Source: CAG-488 sp051881315
GTDB lineage: Bacteria > Bacillota > Clostridia > Oscillospirales > Acutalibacteraceae
Assembly (NCBI GenBank): GCA_051881315.1
Contig: JBJEPQ010000029.1
Coordinates: 206,407-270,406, forward strand
Reading direction: 5' to 3'
Length of the DNA: 64,000 nt
Both the position numbers and the translations under genes were made by a program. Within the stretch, counting starts at the first letter, position 1. Every line of letters starts with the position of its first letter. This document shows positions 1 through 7,666 of the stretch, piece by piece. The notes below the pieces were generated by a model that saw only the letters and a list, made by a program, of their open reading frames with translations, was not told where the DNA came from and searched no databases.

Positions 1-498
1 TTCGGCACTTCCATGTGCTATCCTGCTTCGAGTATGGGCGCTCACGTTTCCGCAAGCAAGCGTGCAGGCATTGAAACTAAGGCCGCCGTTGCAATGGCAG
101 GAACCTTTGGCTACGAGCTTGATCCCAAGCGTATGAGCGACGAGGATAAGTCAAAGGTGAAAGGTCAGGTCGAGAATTACCACAGATTTTACAATGTGAT
201 TCATTTCGGAGATCTTTACAGGATTATCGCACCGACGGACGATGAATACAAGTGTGCGTGGGAAAATGTTTCCAAGGATAAGAGCGAAGCCTTGCTGACC
301 GTTGTTATAAAGAATAAGCCGCCGCACGATTTCCTGCTTGTCAGAATGAAAGGTCTTGATCCCGACAAGCTCTACCGTGACGATGATAACGGCGAGATAT
401 ATTCGGGTGCTCTGCTGATGAATGCAGGCGTAAACCTGACCGACAGAGGACTTAATGCAGGTATGAGCTTTGTAAAATATTTCACAGAGGTTAAGTGA
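1..498 (+). CDS. Alpha-galactosidase, GH36 family, C-terminal part (cut by window edge)
   Basis: The reading frame is open from base 1, so only the last 165 residues are in the window. The motif MGAHVSA near visible residues 12-18 matches the GH36 segment that closes the catalytic barrel (usually MGSHVS or LGAHVS). The rest is the C-terminal beta-sandwich, including a family-typical stretch around GLDPDKLYR. GH36 enzymes release alpha-1,6-linked galactose from raffinose-type oligosaccharides or galactomannan side chains. The gene ends four bases before rimM with no terminator between, so rimM and trmD may be read through from this sugar gene. The N-terminal domain and the catalytic aspartates lie outside the window, so activity cannot be judged. 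Confidence 0.85.
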   Translation, partial: FGTSMCYPASSMGAHVSASKRAGIETKAAVAMAGTFGYELDPKRMSDEDKSKVKGQVENYHRFYNVIHFGDLYRIIAPTDDEYKCAWENVSKDKSEALLTVVIKNKPPHDFLLVRMKGLDPDKLYRDDDNGEIYSGALLMNAGVNLTDRGLNAGMSFVKYFTEVK

Positions 499-502
499 TT
501 TT

Positions 503-1024
503 ATGATAAAAGATTTTCTTGCGGTCGGACAGATCGTAGGCACTCACGGAGTGCGGGGTGAAATGCGCGTCAATCCGTGGGCGGACTCGCCCGAATTTCT
601 CAAACAGTTTAAAACGCTGTATTATGATTCGGAGGGCAAAAACGCAGTTAAGGTCATATCCGCACGTCCTCACGGAAATATCGTGCTGATGAAGCTGGAG
701 GGCGTTGAGACGGTTGAAGCCGCTTCGGCAATGAGGAACAGGAAGCTTTATATGCGCCGTGCAGACGCAAAGCTCAAAGACGGAGTTTATTTCATCGAGG
801 AGCTGATCGGCTGTGAGGTTTTTGACGCCGACAATGGGGAAAAATGCTACGGCAAAATATCCGACGTCAGCGAAACGGGTGCAAACGACGTCTGGCACAT
901 TAAGAGCGACGACGGCAAGGAGTATCTCATTCCTGCCGTGCCGAGCTTTGTAATCGACACGGATATTGAAAAAAACAGGGTGCTGATAAGACCGATGAAA
1001 GGTATTTTTGACGATGAGAATTGA
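503..1024 (+). CDS. rimM: Ribosome maturation factor RimM
   Basis: The 173-residue protein has the usual RimM length. It opens with the RimM signature (FLAVGQIVGTHGVRGEMRV, residues 5-23) and ends in a PRC-barrel domain (about 95-170). RimM binds ribosomal protein S19 and assists late maturation of the 30S subunit head. The 3' end overlaps trmD by 11 bases, so the two are probably translationally coupled. Here rimM follows an alpha-galactosidase gene rather than rpsP, which is its commoner upstream neighbour. The ribosome site is modest: AGAGG at 485-489, rather far from the ATG. Confidence 0.93.
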   Translation: MIKDFLAVGQIVGTHGVRGEMRVNPWADSPEFLKQFKTLYYDSEGKNAVKVISARPHGNIVLMKLEGVETVEAASAMRNRKLYMRRADAKLKDGVYFIEELIGCEVFDADNGEKCYGKISDVSETGANDVWHIKSDDGKEYLIPAVPSFVIDTDIEKNRVLIRPMKGIFDDEN

Positions 1025-1754
1025 CATAATGACTCTGTTCCCCGAAATGTGCGAGCGTGTGCTTGACGAGAGCATAATCGGACGGTCGAGAGAGGGCGGA
1101 CTGGTTGAGATCAACTGCGTCAACATCCGTGACTATTCTACGGACAAGCACCGCCGTGTGGACGACACGACCTACGGCGGCGGAACGGGAATGATTATGC
1201 AGTGTCAGCCGATATTCGATTGCTTCTGCGACCTTGAAAAGCAGATAGGCAAGCGGCCGTACCTGATATATATGTCGCCCCAGGGGAAAAAGCTCGATCA
1301 GCAAAAGGTGAAAGAGCTTGCGAAAATGGATAATATAGCCATCTTGTGCGGACACTACGAGGGAGTGGACGAGCGTGTTATTGAGGAGCTTGTCGATGAG
1401 GAAATCTCGATCGGCGACTATGTGCTGACGGGCGGCGAGCTGCCTGCGCTTGTCCTTGCCGACAGCATAACGAGGATGCTTCCGGGCGTTCTTGCGAGTG
1501 ACGAAGCCTTCGAGGAGGAGAGTCACTACAACGGACTTCTCGAATATCCTCAGTACACAAGACCGTATGAATGGCACGGCAAGACCGTACCCGATGTTCT
1601 GCTGACGGGACATCACGCAAACATCACCAAATGGCGCAGAGAACGCTCGCTTGAGCGGACTAAGGAGCGCAGACCGGATCTTTTGGGAAAAGCCGAATTA
1701 GACAGAAAAGACTTGAAATTTATCCAATCTTTGGATAATGAAAGAAAAAAATAG
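1014..1754 (+). CDS. trmD: tRNA (guanine-37-N1)-methyltransferase TrmD
   Basis: TrmD methylates G37 next to the anticodon using S-adenosylmethionine and so helps hold the reading frame. The start is taken at the ATG at 1014 (MRIDIMTLFPEM), the canonical N-terminus; a TTG two codons earlier is less likely. The protein has 246 residues, typical for the family. The trefoil-knot SAM site is visible as GDYVLTGGELPAL at about residues 133-145, with YGGGTGM near residue 59. The gene overlaps the end of rimM. No clear terminator follows; the next gene has its own promoter. Confidence 0.95.
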   Translation: MRIDIMTLFPEMCERVLDESIIGRSREGGLVEINCVNIRDYSTDKHRRVDDTTYGGGTGMIMQCQPIFDCFCDLEKQIGKRPYLIYMSPQGKKLDQQKVKELAKMDNIAILCGHYEGVDERVIEELVDEEISIGDYVLTGGELPALVLADSITRMLPGVLASDEAFEEESHYNGLLEYPQYTRPYEWHGKTVPDVLLTGHHANITKWRRERSLERTKERRPDLLGKAELDRKDLKFIQSLDNERKK

Positions 1755-1868
1755 TCAATGTGCATTAAAAAGCATATTTGACCGTGTACAAATTGCACAA
1801 ACTGCGACTTCCCAAAAACGTCACATTTGGAATACAAGCCGAAATAATTTTAAGTTAGGTTTTATTTG

Positions 1869-1896
1869 TTGACGATGCAAACTTTTGTGATATAAT
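1869..1896 (+). promoter_or_regulatory. Sigma-A promoter for the HPr-like gene
   Basis: The -35 box TTGACG (1869-1874) and -10 box TATAAT (1891-1896) are separated by 16 bases. A TG at 1888-1889 makes an extended -10. It lies about 65 bases upstream of the HPr-like start codon in the 205-base gap after trmD, where no other feature is evident. Confidence 0.75.
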
Positions 1897-1959
1897 AACT
1901 GTTGTATAAAAGTCTGAATACAAATAGGCATTTAACTTTTTAATTAGGAGATATCGGTT

Positions 1960-2223
1960 ATGTGTGAGAAAGACGTTACAGTTCAGAATCAGGTAGGTCT
2001 CAGTGCCCGTCCTGCAACATTTTTTATTCAGAAAGCAAATTGCTTCAAGTCCTCTATCTGGATCGAAAAGGAAGAAAGACGAGTAAATGCAAAAAGCTTG
2101 CTCGGCGTTCTCTCTCTCGGCATTGACGGCGGTACAACAATCAAGGTCATTGCTGCGGGTCCCGACGAGGAACAGGCTGTTGACGAGCTTGTAAAGCTTG
2201 TAAATTCAGGCTTCGCAGTATAA
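1960..2223 (+). CDS. HPr-family protein with Ser at position 15 (Crh-like)
   Basis: This 87-residue protein has the full HPr fold pattern. The active-site loop reads GLSARPAT: position 15, the histidine phosphorylated by enzyme I in true HPr, is serine (codon AGT). The regulatory Ser46 is present in AKSLLGVLSLG. The protein therefore cannot carry phosphate in the usual PTS relay but could still be a target of HPr kinase/phosphorylase. The same arrangement, with Gln15, defines Bacillus Crh, a CcpA co-regulator. It has its own promoter, a good ribosome site (TTAGGAG) and a terminator straight after, so it is monocistronic. Family membership is secure; the Crh-like role is inferred. Confidence 0.88.
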   Translation: MCEKDVTVQNQVGLSARPATFFIQKANCFKSSIWIEKEERRVNAKSLLGVLSLGIDGGTTIKVIAAGPDEEQAVDELVKLVNSGFAV

Positions 2224-2238
2224 CACAAAACGAAACGA

Positions 2239-2267
2239 CTGCCGCATTGTATGATGCGGCAGTTTTT
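2239..2267 (+). terminator. Rho-independent terminator after the HPr-like gene
   Basis: A perfect 9-bp stem (CTGCCGCAT at 2239-2247 with ATGCGGCAG at 2254-2262) has a 6-base loop and is followed by five T. It overlaps the region where a longer uvrC reading frame would start, which supports the later uvrC start. Confidence 0.9.
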
Positions 2268-2294
2268 AAATTTACGGAAAGCGAGGTGAATACC

Positions 2295-4133
2295 GTGGAC
2301 ATTCACGAACTGAGGAAAAAGGCGATGTCCCTGCCGCTTACGCCCGGTGTGTATCTGATGAAGAACACAAAGGGCGAGATAATCTATGTCGGCAAGGCGA
2401 AGAAGCTCAAAAACCGTGTCAGCCAGTATTTCGGATCACAGAACAACCATTCGGTCAAGGTCAGAAAAATGGTTGAAAACGTGTTTGATTTTGACTATAT
2501 CCTCTGCGACAGCGAATTTGAAGCCCTCGTCCTTGAATGTTCGCTCATCAAGCAGTATTCACCTAAATACAATATTCTTTTAAAGGACGACAAGGGTTAC
2601 AGCTATATCAGAGTCAGCGAGGGACCGTGGCCGAAGATCAGCGCAGTTTTGCAAAAGGCGGACGACGGTGCGAGGTACATAGGTCCTTACACAAGCTCTT
2701 TCAGCGTGTCAAATTCCGTTGACGAGGCGCAGAAAATTTTTATGCTCCCTCAATGCGGCAAGAGCTTTCCGAAAGAGATCGGCAAGGGCAGACCGTGCCT
2801 TAATTATTTCATCAAGCAGTGCTCCGCTCCGTGTGCAGGCAAGATAAGCTGTGAGGACTATAACGAGTCTGTCAATTCGGCAATCGAGTTTTTGCAGGGC
2901 GACAGCGCAAAGATTATCAAGGATCTGACCGAGGAAATGGAGGCGGCCGCCGAACGGCTCGATTTTGAACGTGCGGCGAAGCTGAGAGACAGGATAAATT
3001 CCATAAAAAAGATAAACGAAAAGCAAAAGGTTGTCGGATCTGACGTCAGGGAGCAGGATGTTTTTGCAATCGCACAGTCGGACGAGAAATACTGCCTTTC
3101 CGTTCTGAGGTTTTATGACGGCAGGCTCAGGGACAACGAGTGGTTTCTTTTCAGCGAGATCGACACCCTGCCCGAAGCAAGGCGTGAGCTTATCACCCGT
3201 TTTTATTCCATGGGCAGGCATATTCCGCCCTTTATCACCGTTGACGGAGAGGTTGCGGACAGAGAACTGCTTGTGCAATGGCTGAGCGAGAACGCACACC
3301 GAAAGGTTGAAATAAATATTCCACAGCGAGGACGTCAGGTCGAAATAATGACGATGTGTATGAACAATGCGGCGCAGAAGCTCGCCTTGAGTATGGGCAG
3401 GAATGCAAGGGCGACGGCGGCTCTGGACGAGCTTGCAAGGCTGTTGAATTTGCCGAAGCCGCCCGTTATTATTGAATCCTACGATATTTCGCACACGGCA
3501 GGAAGCGATAACGTTGCGGGTATGGTTGTTTTCAAAAACGGTATGCCTTACAAAAAATCCTACCGCAGATTTGCGATAAAGGGCTTTGACGGTCAGGACG
3601 ATTATGGCTCTATGGCGGAGGTCATTTCACGCCGTCTGAACAGGTACGAGGAGGAAAAGGACAGCGGCGAAGGCTTCGGACTTTTGCCCGACCTCATTCT
3701 TCTTGACGGCGGTCAGGGACAGGTAAACGCCGTTCTGCCGATAGTCAGGGCGTTCGGCTATGACATTCCCGTCTACGGTATGGTCAAGGACAGCAAGCAT
3801 CGCACAAGGGCGATCGCCTCGGACGGCGGTGAAATTGCGATCAATTCCAAGCGGCAGGCGTTCACTCTCGTTTCCTCGATACAGGAGGAGGTTCACCGAT
3901 TTGCGATCGCTTACCACCGTGCGAAGCATAAAAACACATCTCTCGGTGGAACGCTTACAAAGATTGACGGAATAGGCGAGAAAAAAGCAAAGGCGCTTCT
4001 GAAGCATTTCAAGACCTTGACGGCGGTTAAAAATGCGGAAATTGACGAACTGTGCCGAGCGGAGGGAATAAACAGAGCTACGGCGCAAAAAGTTTATGAT
4101 TATTTCAGAAAAAATGTTGACAACACAAGGTAA
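2295..4133 (+). CDS. uvrC: Excinuclease ABC subunit C
   Basis: UvrC makes the 3' and 5' incisions around a DNA lesion handed over by UvrB. The GTG at 2295 is chosen because AGCGAGG (2280-2286) lies eight bases upstream and because the frame upstream of it runs into the terminator of the previous gene; GTG at 2286 is possible. Domains in order over 612 residues: GIY-YIG nuclease (LTPGVYLMKN through IIYVGKAKKLKNRVSQYF, about 15-90), UVR motif binding UvrB (about 205-240), RNase H-like nuclease with DISHTAG and DDYGSMAEVI (about 380-540), and C-terminal helix-hairpin-helix repeats. No LexA box is visible upstream. Confidence 0.95.
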   Translation: MDIHELRKKAMSLPLTPGVYLMKNTKGEIIYVGKAKKLKNRVSQYFGSQNNHSVKVRKMVENVFDFDYILCDSEFEALVLECSLIKQYSPKYNILLKDDKGYSYIRVSEGPWPKISAVLQKADDGARYIGPYTSSFSVSNSVDEAQKIFMLPQCGKSFPKEIGKGRPCLNYFIKQCSAPCAGKISCEDYNESVNSAIEFLQGDSAKIIKDLTEEMEAAAERLDFERAAKLRDRINSIKKINEKQKVVGSDVREQDVFAIAQSDEKYCLSVLRFYDGRLRDNEWFLFSEIDTLPEARRELITRFYSMGRHIPPFITVDGEVADRELLVQWLSENAHRKVEINIPQRGRQVEIMTMCMNNAAQKLALSMGRNARATAALDELARLLNLPKPPVIIESYDISHTAGSDNVAGMVVFKNGMPYKKSYRRFAIKGFDGQDDYGSMAEVISRRLNRYEEEKDSGEGFGLLPDLILLDGGQGQVNAVLPIVRAFGYDIPVYGMVKDSKHRTRAIASDGGEIAINSKRQAFTLVSSIQEEVHRFAIAYHRAKHKNTSLGGTLTKIDGIGEKKAKALLKHFKTLTAVKNAEIDELCRAEGINRATAQKVYDYFRKNVDNTR

Positions 4134-4146
4134 AAAATGTGATAAT
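4117..4146 (+). promoter_or_regulatory. Probable promoter for rsmD-coaD
   Basis: TTGACA (4117-4122) and GATAAT (4141-4146) are spaced 18 bases apart. The -35 box lies inside the last codons of uvrC. The -10 box is one base from consensus, so confidence is moderate. Confidence 0.5.
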
Positions 4147-4189
4147 ATAAGATGAATATAAATAATTATTTAAGAAGGGAGCTTGTGCC

Positions 4190-4741
4190 GTGCGTGTAAT
4201 TACGGGAACAGCAAGAGGACGGGTTCTCAAAACTCTGGAGGGGGACGATGTCCGCCCGACAACGGACAGAGTCAAAGAAGCTATTTTCAGCATTATTCAG
4301 TTTGAAATAGAGGGTAGGAGTGTGCTTGATCTTTTCGCAGGCTCGGGACAGCTCGGAATTGAGGCGCTCAGCAGGGGTGCGGCGTTCGCAACCTTTACCG
4401 ATATAAGCGCAGAGGCCGTTGATACGGTTAAGAAAAATCTTATTTCAACCAAGCTGGACAGGCAGTCGGAGGTTATCCGAACAGAGGCGGTCGCTTTCCT
4501 CAAATCAAACAGAAAAAAATTCGATATAATGTTTATGGATCCCCCGTATTCAAAGGGAATTTTGCAGAACACTCTGCCTTATGCCGTGCAGAATGTCAAT
4601 GACGGCGGCGTGATAATCTGCGAGCATCCCTACGGCGAGGAGATGCCGCAGACGGTCGGACATTTCTCTGTTTACCGTGACTATAAATACGGCAAGATCG
4701 GCATAACCGTCTACCGTATCAGCGAGGAGGAGAGCCGATGA
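4190..4741 (+). CDS. rsmD: 16S rRNA (guanine-966-N2)-methyltransferase RsmD
   Basis: RsmD methylates G966 of 16S rRNA in the assembled small subunit. The 183-residue protein has SAM-binding motif I (VLDLFAGSGQLGIEAL, about 45-60) and the catalytic DPPY at 117-120. The start is GTG at 4190, preceded by AAGAAGGGA. The last four bases overlap coaD (ATGA), a pairing common in Firmicutes and a sign of coupled translation. Confidence 0.93.
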   Translation: MRVITGTARGRVLKTLEGDDVRPTTDRVKEAIFSIIQFEIEGRSVLDLFAGSGQLGIEALSRGAAFATFTDISAEAVDTVKKNLISTKLDRQSEVIRTEAVAFLKSNRKKFDIMFMDPPYSKGILQNTLPYAVQNVNDGGVIICEHPYGEEMPQTVGHFSVYRDYKYGKIGITVYRISEEESR

Positions 4742-5229
4742 GAACAGCGATATGTCCGGGCAGTTTTGATCCGGTCACAAAAGGTCATCTCAGCGTAATA
4801 ACAAGAGCGGCGAAGCTCTTTGACAGGGTGATAGTCGTTGTTATGATAAACCCGAAGAAGCCTGTCGGCTGTTTCACTCCCGAAAAGAGAGTTGAGTTTA
4901 TCAAAAGATGCGTCAGCACTCTTCCGAATGTTGAGGTTGATTTTTATGACGGTCTGCTTGCGGAATATGCAAGGATCAAAAATGCCGACGCAATAGTCAA
5001 GGGACTCAGGGCTGTTTCCGATTTTGAAGATGAATTTCAGCAGGCGCTGACTAACAAACAGCTCAATCCCGATGTTGAAACAGTATTTGTTACCGCAGGT
5101 GCGGATTATATGTATTTATCCTCCAGTATCGTTAAGCAGATCTGCGAGCTCGGCGGCGATGTTTCCGCTTTCGTGCCGGAGCAGGTGCTCGACGATATTG
5201 TTCAAGGAATAAGAAGAAAGGAAGATTAA
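4738..5229 (+). CDS. coaD: Phosphopantetheine adenylyltransferase
   Basis: CoaD transfers AMP from ATP to 4'-phosphopantetheine, the next-to-last step of coenzyme A synthesis. The 163-residue length is typical. The nucleotidyltransferase motif PGSFDPVTKGH (7-17) carries the TxGH signature, and the C-terminal signature appears as YLSSSIVKQ near residue 127. It overlaps rsmD by four bases and is followed two bases later by a coiled-coil gene, so the three probably form one transcript. Confidence 0.95.
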   Translation: MRTAICPGSFDPVTKGHLSVITRAAKLFDRVIVVVMINPKKPVGCFTPEKRVEFIKRCVSTLPNVEVDFYDGLLAEYARIKNADAIVKGLRAVSDFEDEFQQALTNKQLNPDVETVFVTAGADYMYLSSSIVKQICELGGDVSAFVPEQVLDDIVQGIRRKED

Positions 5230-5231
5230 GG

Positions 5232-5879
5232 ATGAACGTACAGGGCTTACTTGACAAAATTGAAGATACCATTGATATGGGCAGTAAAATTCCTCTTTCG
5301 GGAAAAATTGCTGTTGATGCGGAGACGATCAAGCAGTGCATCGAGGACATCAGATATGATCTGCCTATCGAGATCGAAAAGGCTCAGGAGGTTATGTCCC
5401 ACCACAATAATATTATCACGAGAGCCAATAACGAGGCTTCGTCCATCGTTTCTTCCGCTCAGACCGAGGCGGACGGTATAATCAGCGCCGCAAAGGAAAA
5501 GGCTTCGGGAATTGCCGCTACGGCAGAAGCAAACGCAAAGTCAACGCTTGCTTCGGCTTCGGAGCAGGCAAAGCAGATGATTGAATCATCCGAGATCACA
5601 AGACTTGCTCACGAATTTTCCGACCGTGTCCGTGCTCAGGCAACGGCAGAGGCTGAAAATATTGTCAGAAATGCAAAAAGTCAGGCTGAGGCTATTCTCC
5701 TTGACGCAAACAATCAGGCTGAGGAGACAAAGACCAAGGCGGACAAGTGGGCAGGCGAGATCCGTTCTGCCGCCGCAGAGTTCGTTGAGGATATTATGAA
5801 GAACAGCGACGAGGTGCTTTCCTCGAATATTGCCGAGATCAGAAAGGCGAGACAGAGCCTTTTCGGCGATCGCAGATAA
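5232..5879 (+). CDS. Alanine/glutamate-rich coiled-coil protein of unknown function
   Basis: The 215-residue protein has a short ordered N-terminal part (about 1-65) and then a long helix from about 65 to 190, rich in Ala, Glu and Lys with repeating small residues. This resembles the stator subunits of rotary ATPases or DivIVA-type scaffolds. No transmembrane segment or signal peptide is visible. Proteins like this are often labelled ATPase or V-type ATPase subunit H because of the coiled coil alone, and I would not accept that name. It sits two bases after coaD, so it is probably in that operon. Function unknown. Confidence 0.75.
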   Translation: MNVQGLLDKIEDTIDMGSKIPLSGKIAVDAETIKQCIEDIRYDLPIEIEKAQEVMSHHNNIITRANNEASSIVSSAQTEADGIISAAKEKASGIAATAEANAKSTLASASEQAKQMIESSEITRLAHEFSDRVRAQATAEAENIVRNAKSQAEAILLDANNQAEETKTKADKWAGEIRSAAAEFVEDIMKNSDEVLSSNIAEIRKARQSLFGDRR

Positions 5880-6020
5880 AACGGATTTTCATTCAGAAAG
5901 AGATAAATTGAACGGGGTTGCTGTATTGGGATATTTGTGCAGATCGGAAAGTCTTTGATTTCCGACGGTCGATATCTCCTTTTCGGCGGCTCCTTGTTTA
6001 TAAACAGAGGTGTTTACATA

Positions 6021-6209
6021 ATGAAAAAGCAATGCGAATGTTGCTATAAACGCTTTGAAGTTGTCAGGAACACGGACATTCCGCTCAACCCCGATCTGAC
6101 TGCACCGCAGGATCATATCTATTGCCCGTGGTGCGGCGCGGAGAACGGAACGGTTGAAAAGGGTTCTCTTGTGAAAACAGAAAAATGCAATGCAGAGTGT
6201 GAGTTTTGA
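6021..6209 (+). CDS. Small zinc-ribbon protein
   Basis: The 62-residue protein has two cysteine pairs (CECC near residue 5 and CPWCG near residue 40) and a further Cys pair at the C-terminus, consistent with a structural zinc site. The ATG at 6021 is preferred because AGAGGTG lies just upstream; the open frame 84 bases further upstream has no ribosome site. The stop codon overlaps the start of the dipeptidase gene by one base, so the two are likely coupled. No specific family recognised. Confidence 0.65.
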   Translation: MKKQCECCYKRFEVVRNTDIPLNPDLTAPQDHIYCPWCGAENGTVEKGSLVKTEKCNAECEF

Positions 6210-7585
6210 TGAGAAAAGAAATAATCGACTACTTCAAGAATAATAAAGACGAGATGATAAAAAGCATATCGGAGCTTGTCAGCGTGCCGAGTGTGCGGGG
6301 CGAGGCGAAAGAGGGTATGCCCTTCGGCGAGAAGCCTGCCGAGGTGCTGGGGCTTGCTCTGAAAACGGCGGACGGTTTCGGCTTTAAAACCGAAAACCAC
6401 GGCGGTTATGTCGGAACGGTCGATCTGAATGACGGAGATACCGAGCTTGCAATACTTGCACATCTTGATGTTGTGCCGGCAGGCGAGGGCTGGGACACCG
6501 ATCCTTACACCGTTGTTGAGAAGGACGGTTTAATCTTCGGCAGAGGAGTCAGCGACGACAAGGGACCTGCCGTTGCCGCACTTTACGCAATGAAGGCGGT
6601 CAGGGAGCTTGACCTGCCCGTCAGCAAAAATTGCAGGCTTATTCTGGGCACGGACGAGGAATGCGGAAGCTTGGATCTGAAATATTATTTTTCAAAAAAT
6701 CCTTATCCGAAATATGCTTTCACGCCCGATGCAAATTTTCCTGTCACAAACGGCGAAAAGGGCAGGTTTACAAAGAGCTTTTACAGAACTGTCGATTTTT
6801 CCGACTGTGAGAAATACATAAAAACGATCAATGCCGGCGAGGCGAAAAACGCCGTACCGACCTTTGCAAAGGCGGAGCTTGCCGGAATAAGCACGGCGGA
6901 ATTTGAAGCCGCCGCCGAGAAATCGAAAGGCACGGGTGCAGACTTCTCCTTTGACGGCGGAACTGTTGTTTGCACGGGAACGGCGGCTCACGCATCTCTG
7001 CCCGAAAACGGAAACAATCCGATCACGGCACTCATCGAGCTTTTAAGTCAAATTGAGTTTGATAAAAAATGCTCCGATTTTGTCGCCGACCTGAAAACTC
7101 TTTTCCCTCACGGAAAATACAGCGGCGAAGCGTTCGGAGTTGATATGAGCGATATGCTCGGCAGTCTTACCCTGACGCTTGATATTGTCAGCTTTGAGGA
7201 CGGGAAATTCGAGGGCTGTTTTGACACAAGAACGCCGATGTCCGCAACAAAAGAAAACTGTGCCGACGTCATTGCCGCAAAGCTTGAAGCGCACGGCTTT
7301 GCAATCGAAAACACTCAAATGATAAAGGCGCACTATGTTGACGAAAATTCCGAGTTTATAAAAACTCTGCTCAAAGCCTACGAGGATTACAGCGGCGACA
7401 AGGGCGAATGTATCTCGATGGGCGGCGGCACCTATGTCCACGACATTGAGAACGGTGTGGCATTCGGCGCAATCAGCCGTGATACCGTGACGAATATGCA
7501 CGGGGCAAACGAGTTTATGCCGATAAACGATTTGCTGACTGCGGCGGCGATTTTTACCGATGTAATTGCAGAAATTTGCAAATAA
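6209..7585 (+). CDS. pepV: PepV-type dipeptidase (M20 metallopeptidase)
   Basis: PepV-type enzymes are cytoplasmic dinuclear-zinc dipeptidases that cut a wide range of dipeptides. Zinc-site motifs are visible in order: AHLDVVPAGEGW (about 88-99), GRGVSDDKGP (about 112-121) and GTDEECGS (about 149-156). A lid/dimerisation domain follows, and the C-terminal zinc ligand region contains ISMGGGTYVHD and AFG. The length of 458 residues fits the family. The ATG at 6209 overlaps the stop of the upstream zinc-ribbon gene. No signal peptide. The exact substrate range cannot be read from sequence. Confidence 0.88.
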   Translation: MRKEIIDYFKNNKDEMIKSISELVSVPSVRGEAKEGMPFGEKPAEVLGLALKTADGFGFKTENHGGYVGTVDLNDGDTELAILAHLDVVPAGEGWDTDPYTVVEKDGLIFGRGVSDDKGPAVAALYAMKAVRELDLPVSKNCRLILGTDEECGSLDLKYYFSKNPYPKYAFTPDANFPVTNGEKGRFTKSFYRTVDFSDCEKYIKTINAGEAKNAVPTFAKAELAGISTAEFEAAAEKSKGTGADFSFDGGTVVCTGTAAHASLPENGNNPITALIELLSQIEFDKKCSDFVADLKTLFPHGKYSGEAFGVDMSDMLGSLTLTLDIVSFEDGKFEGCFDTRTPMSATKENCADVIAAKLEAHGFAIENTQMIKAHYVDENSEFIKTLLKAYEDYSGDKGECISMGGGTYVHDIENGVAFGAISRDTVTNMHGANEFMPINDLLTAAAIFTDVIAEICK

Positions 7586-7616
7586 AGTGGAATTATAATG
7601 TATTTTTAAAAAAATA

Positions 7617-7645
7617 TAGACATTCTGTCGAATTGATGATAGAAT
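7617..7645 (+). promoter_or_regulatory. Promoter for the exopolysaccharide gene cluster
   Basis: TAGACA (7617-7622) and TAGAAT (7640-7645) are 17 bases apart. The predicted transcription start falls near 7652, exactly where the longest reading frame of the next gene begins, which argues for a start codon further inside that gene. Confidence 0.6.
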
Positions 7646-7666
7646 TAGACAATGTGGGGTGATTTG

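Noticed and set aside
2247..2294. Upstream start for uvrC
   Set aside because: The extra 16 codons run through the terminator of the previous gene and have no ribosome site; GTG at 2295 fits better.
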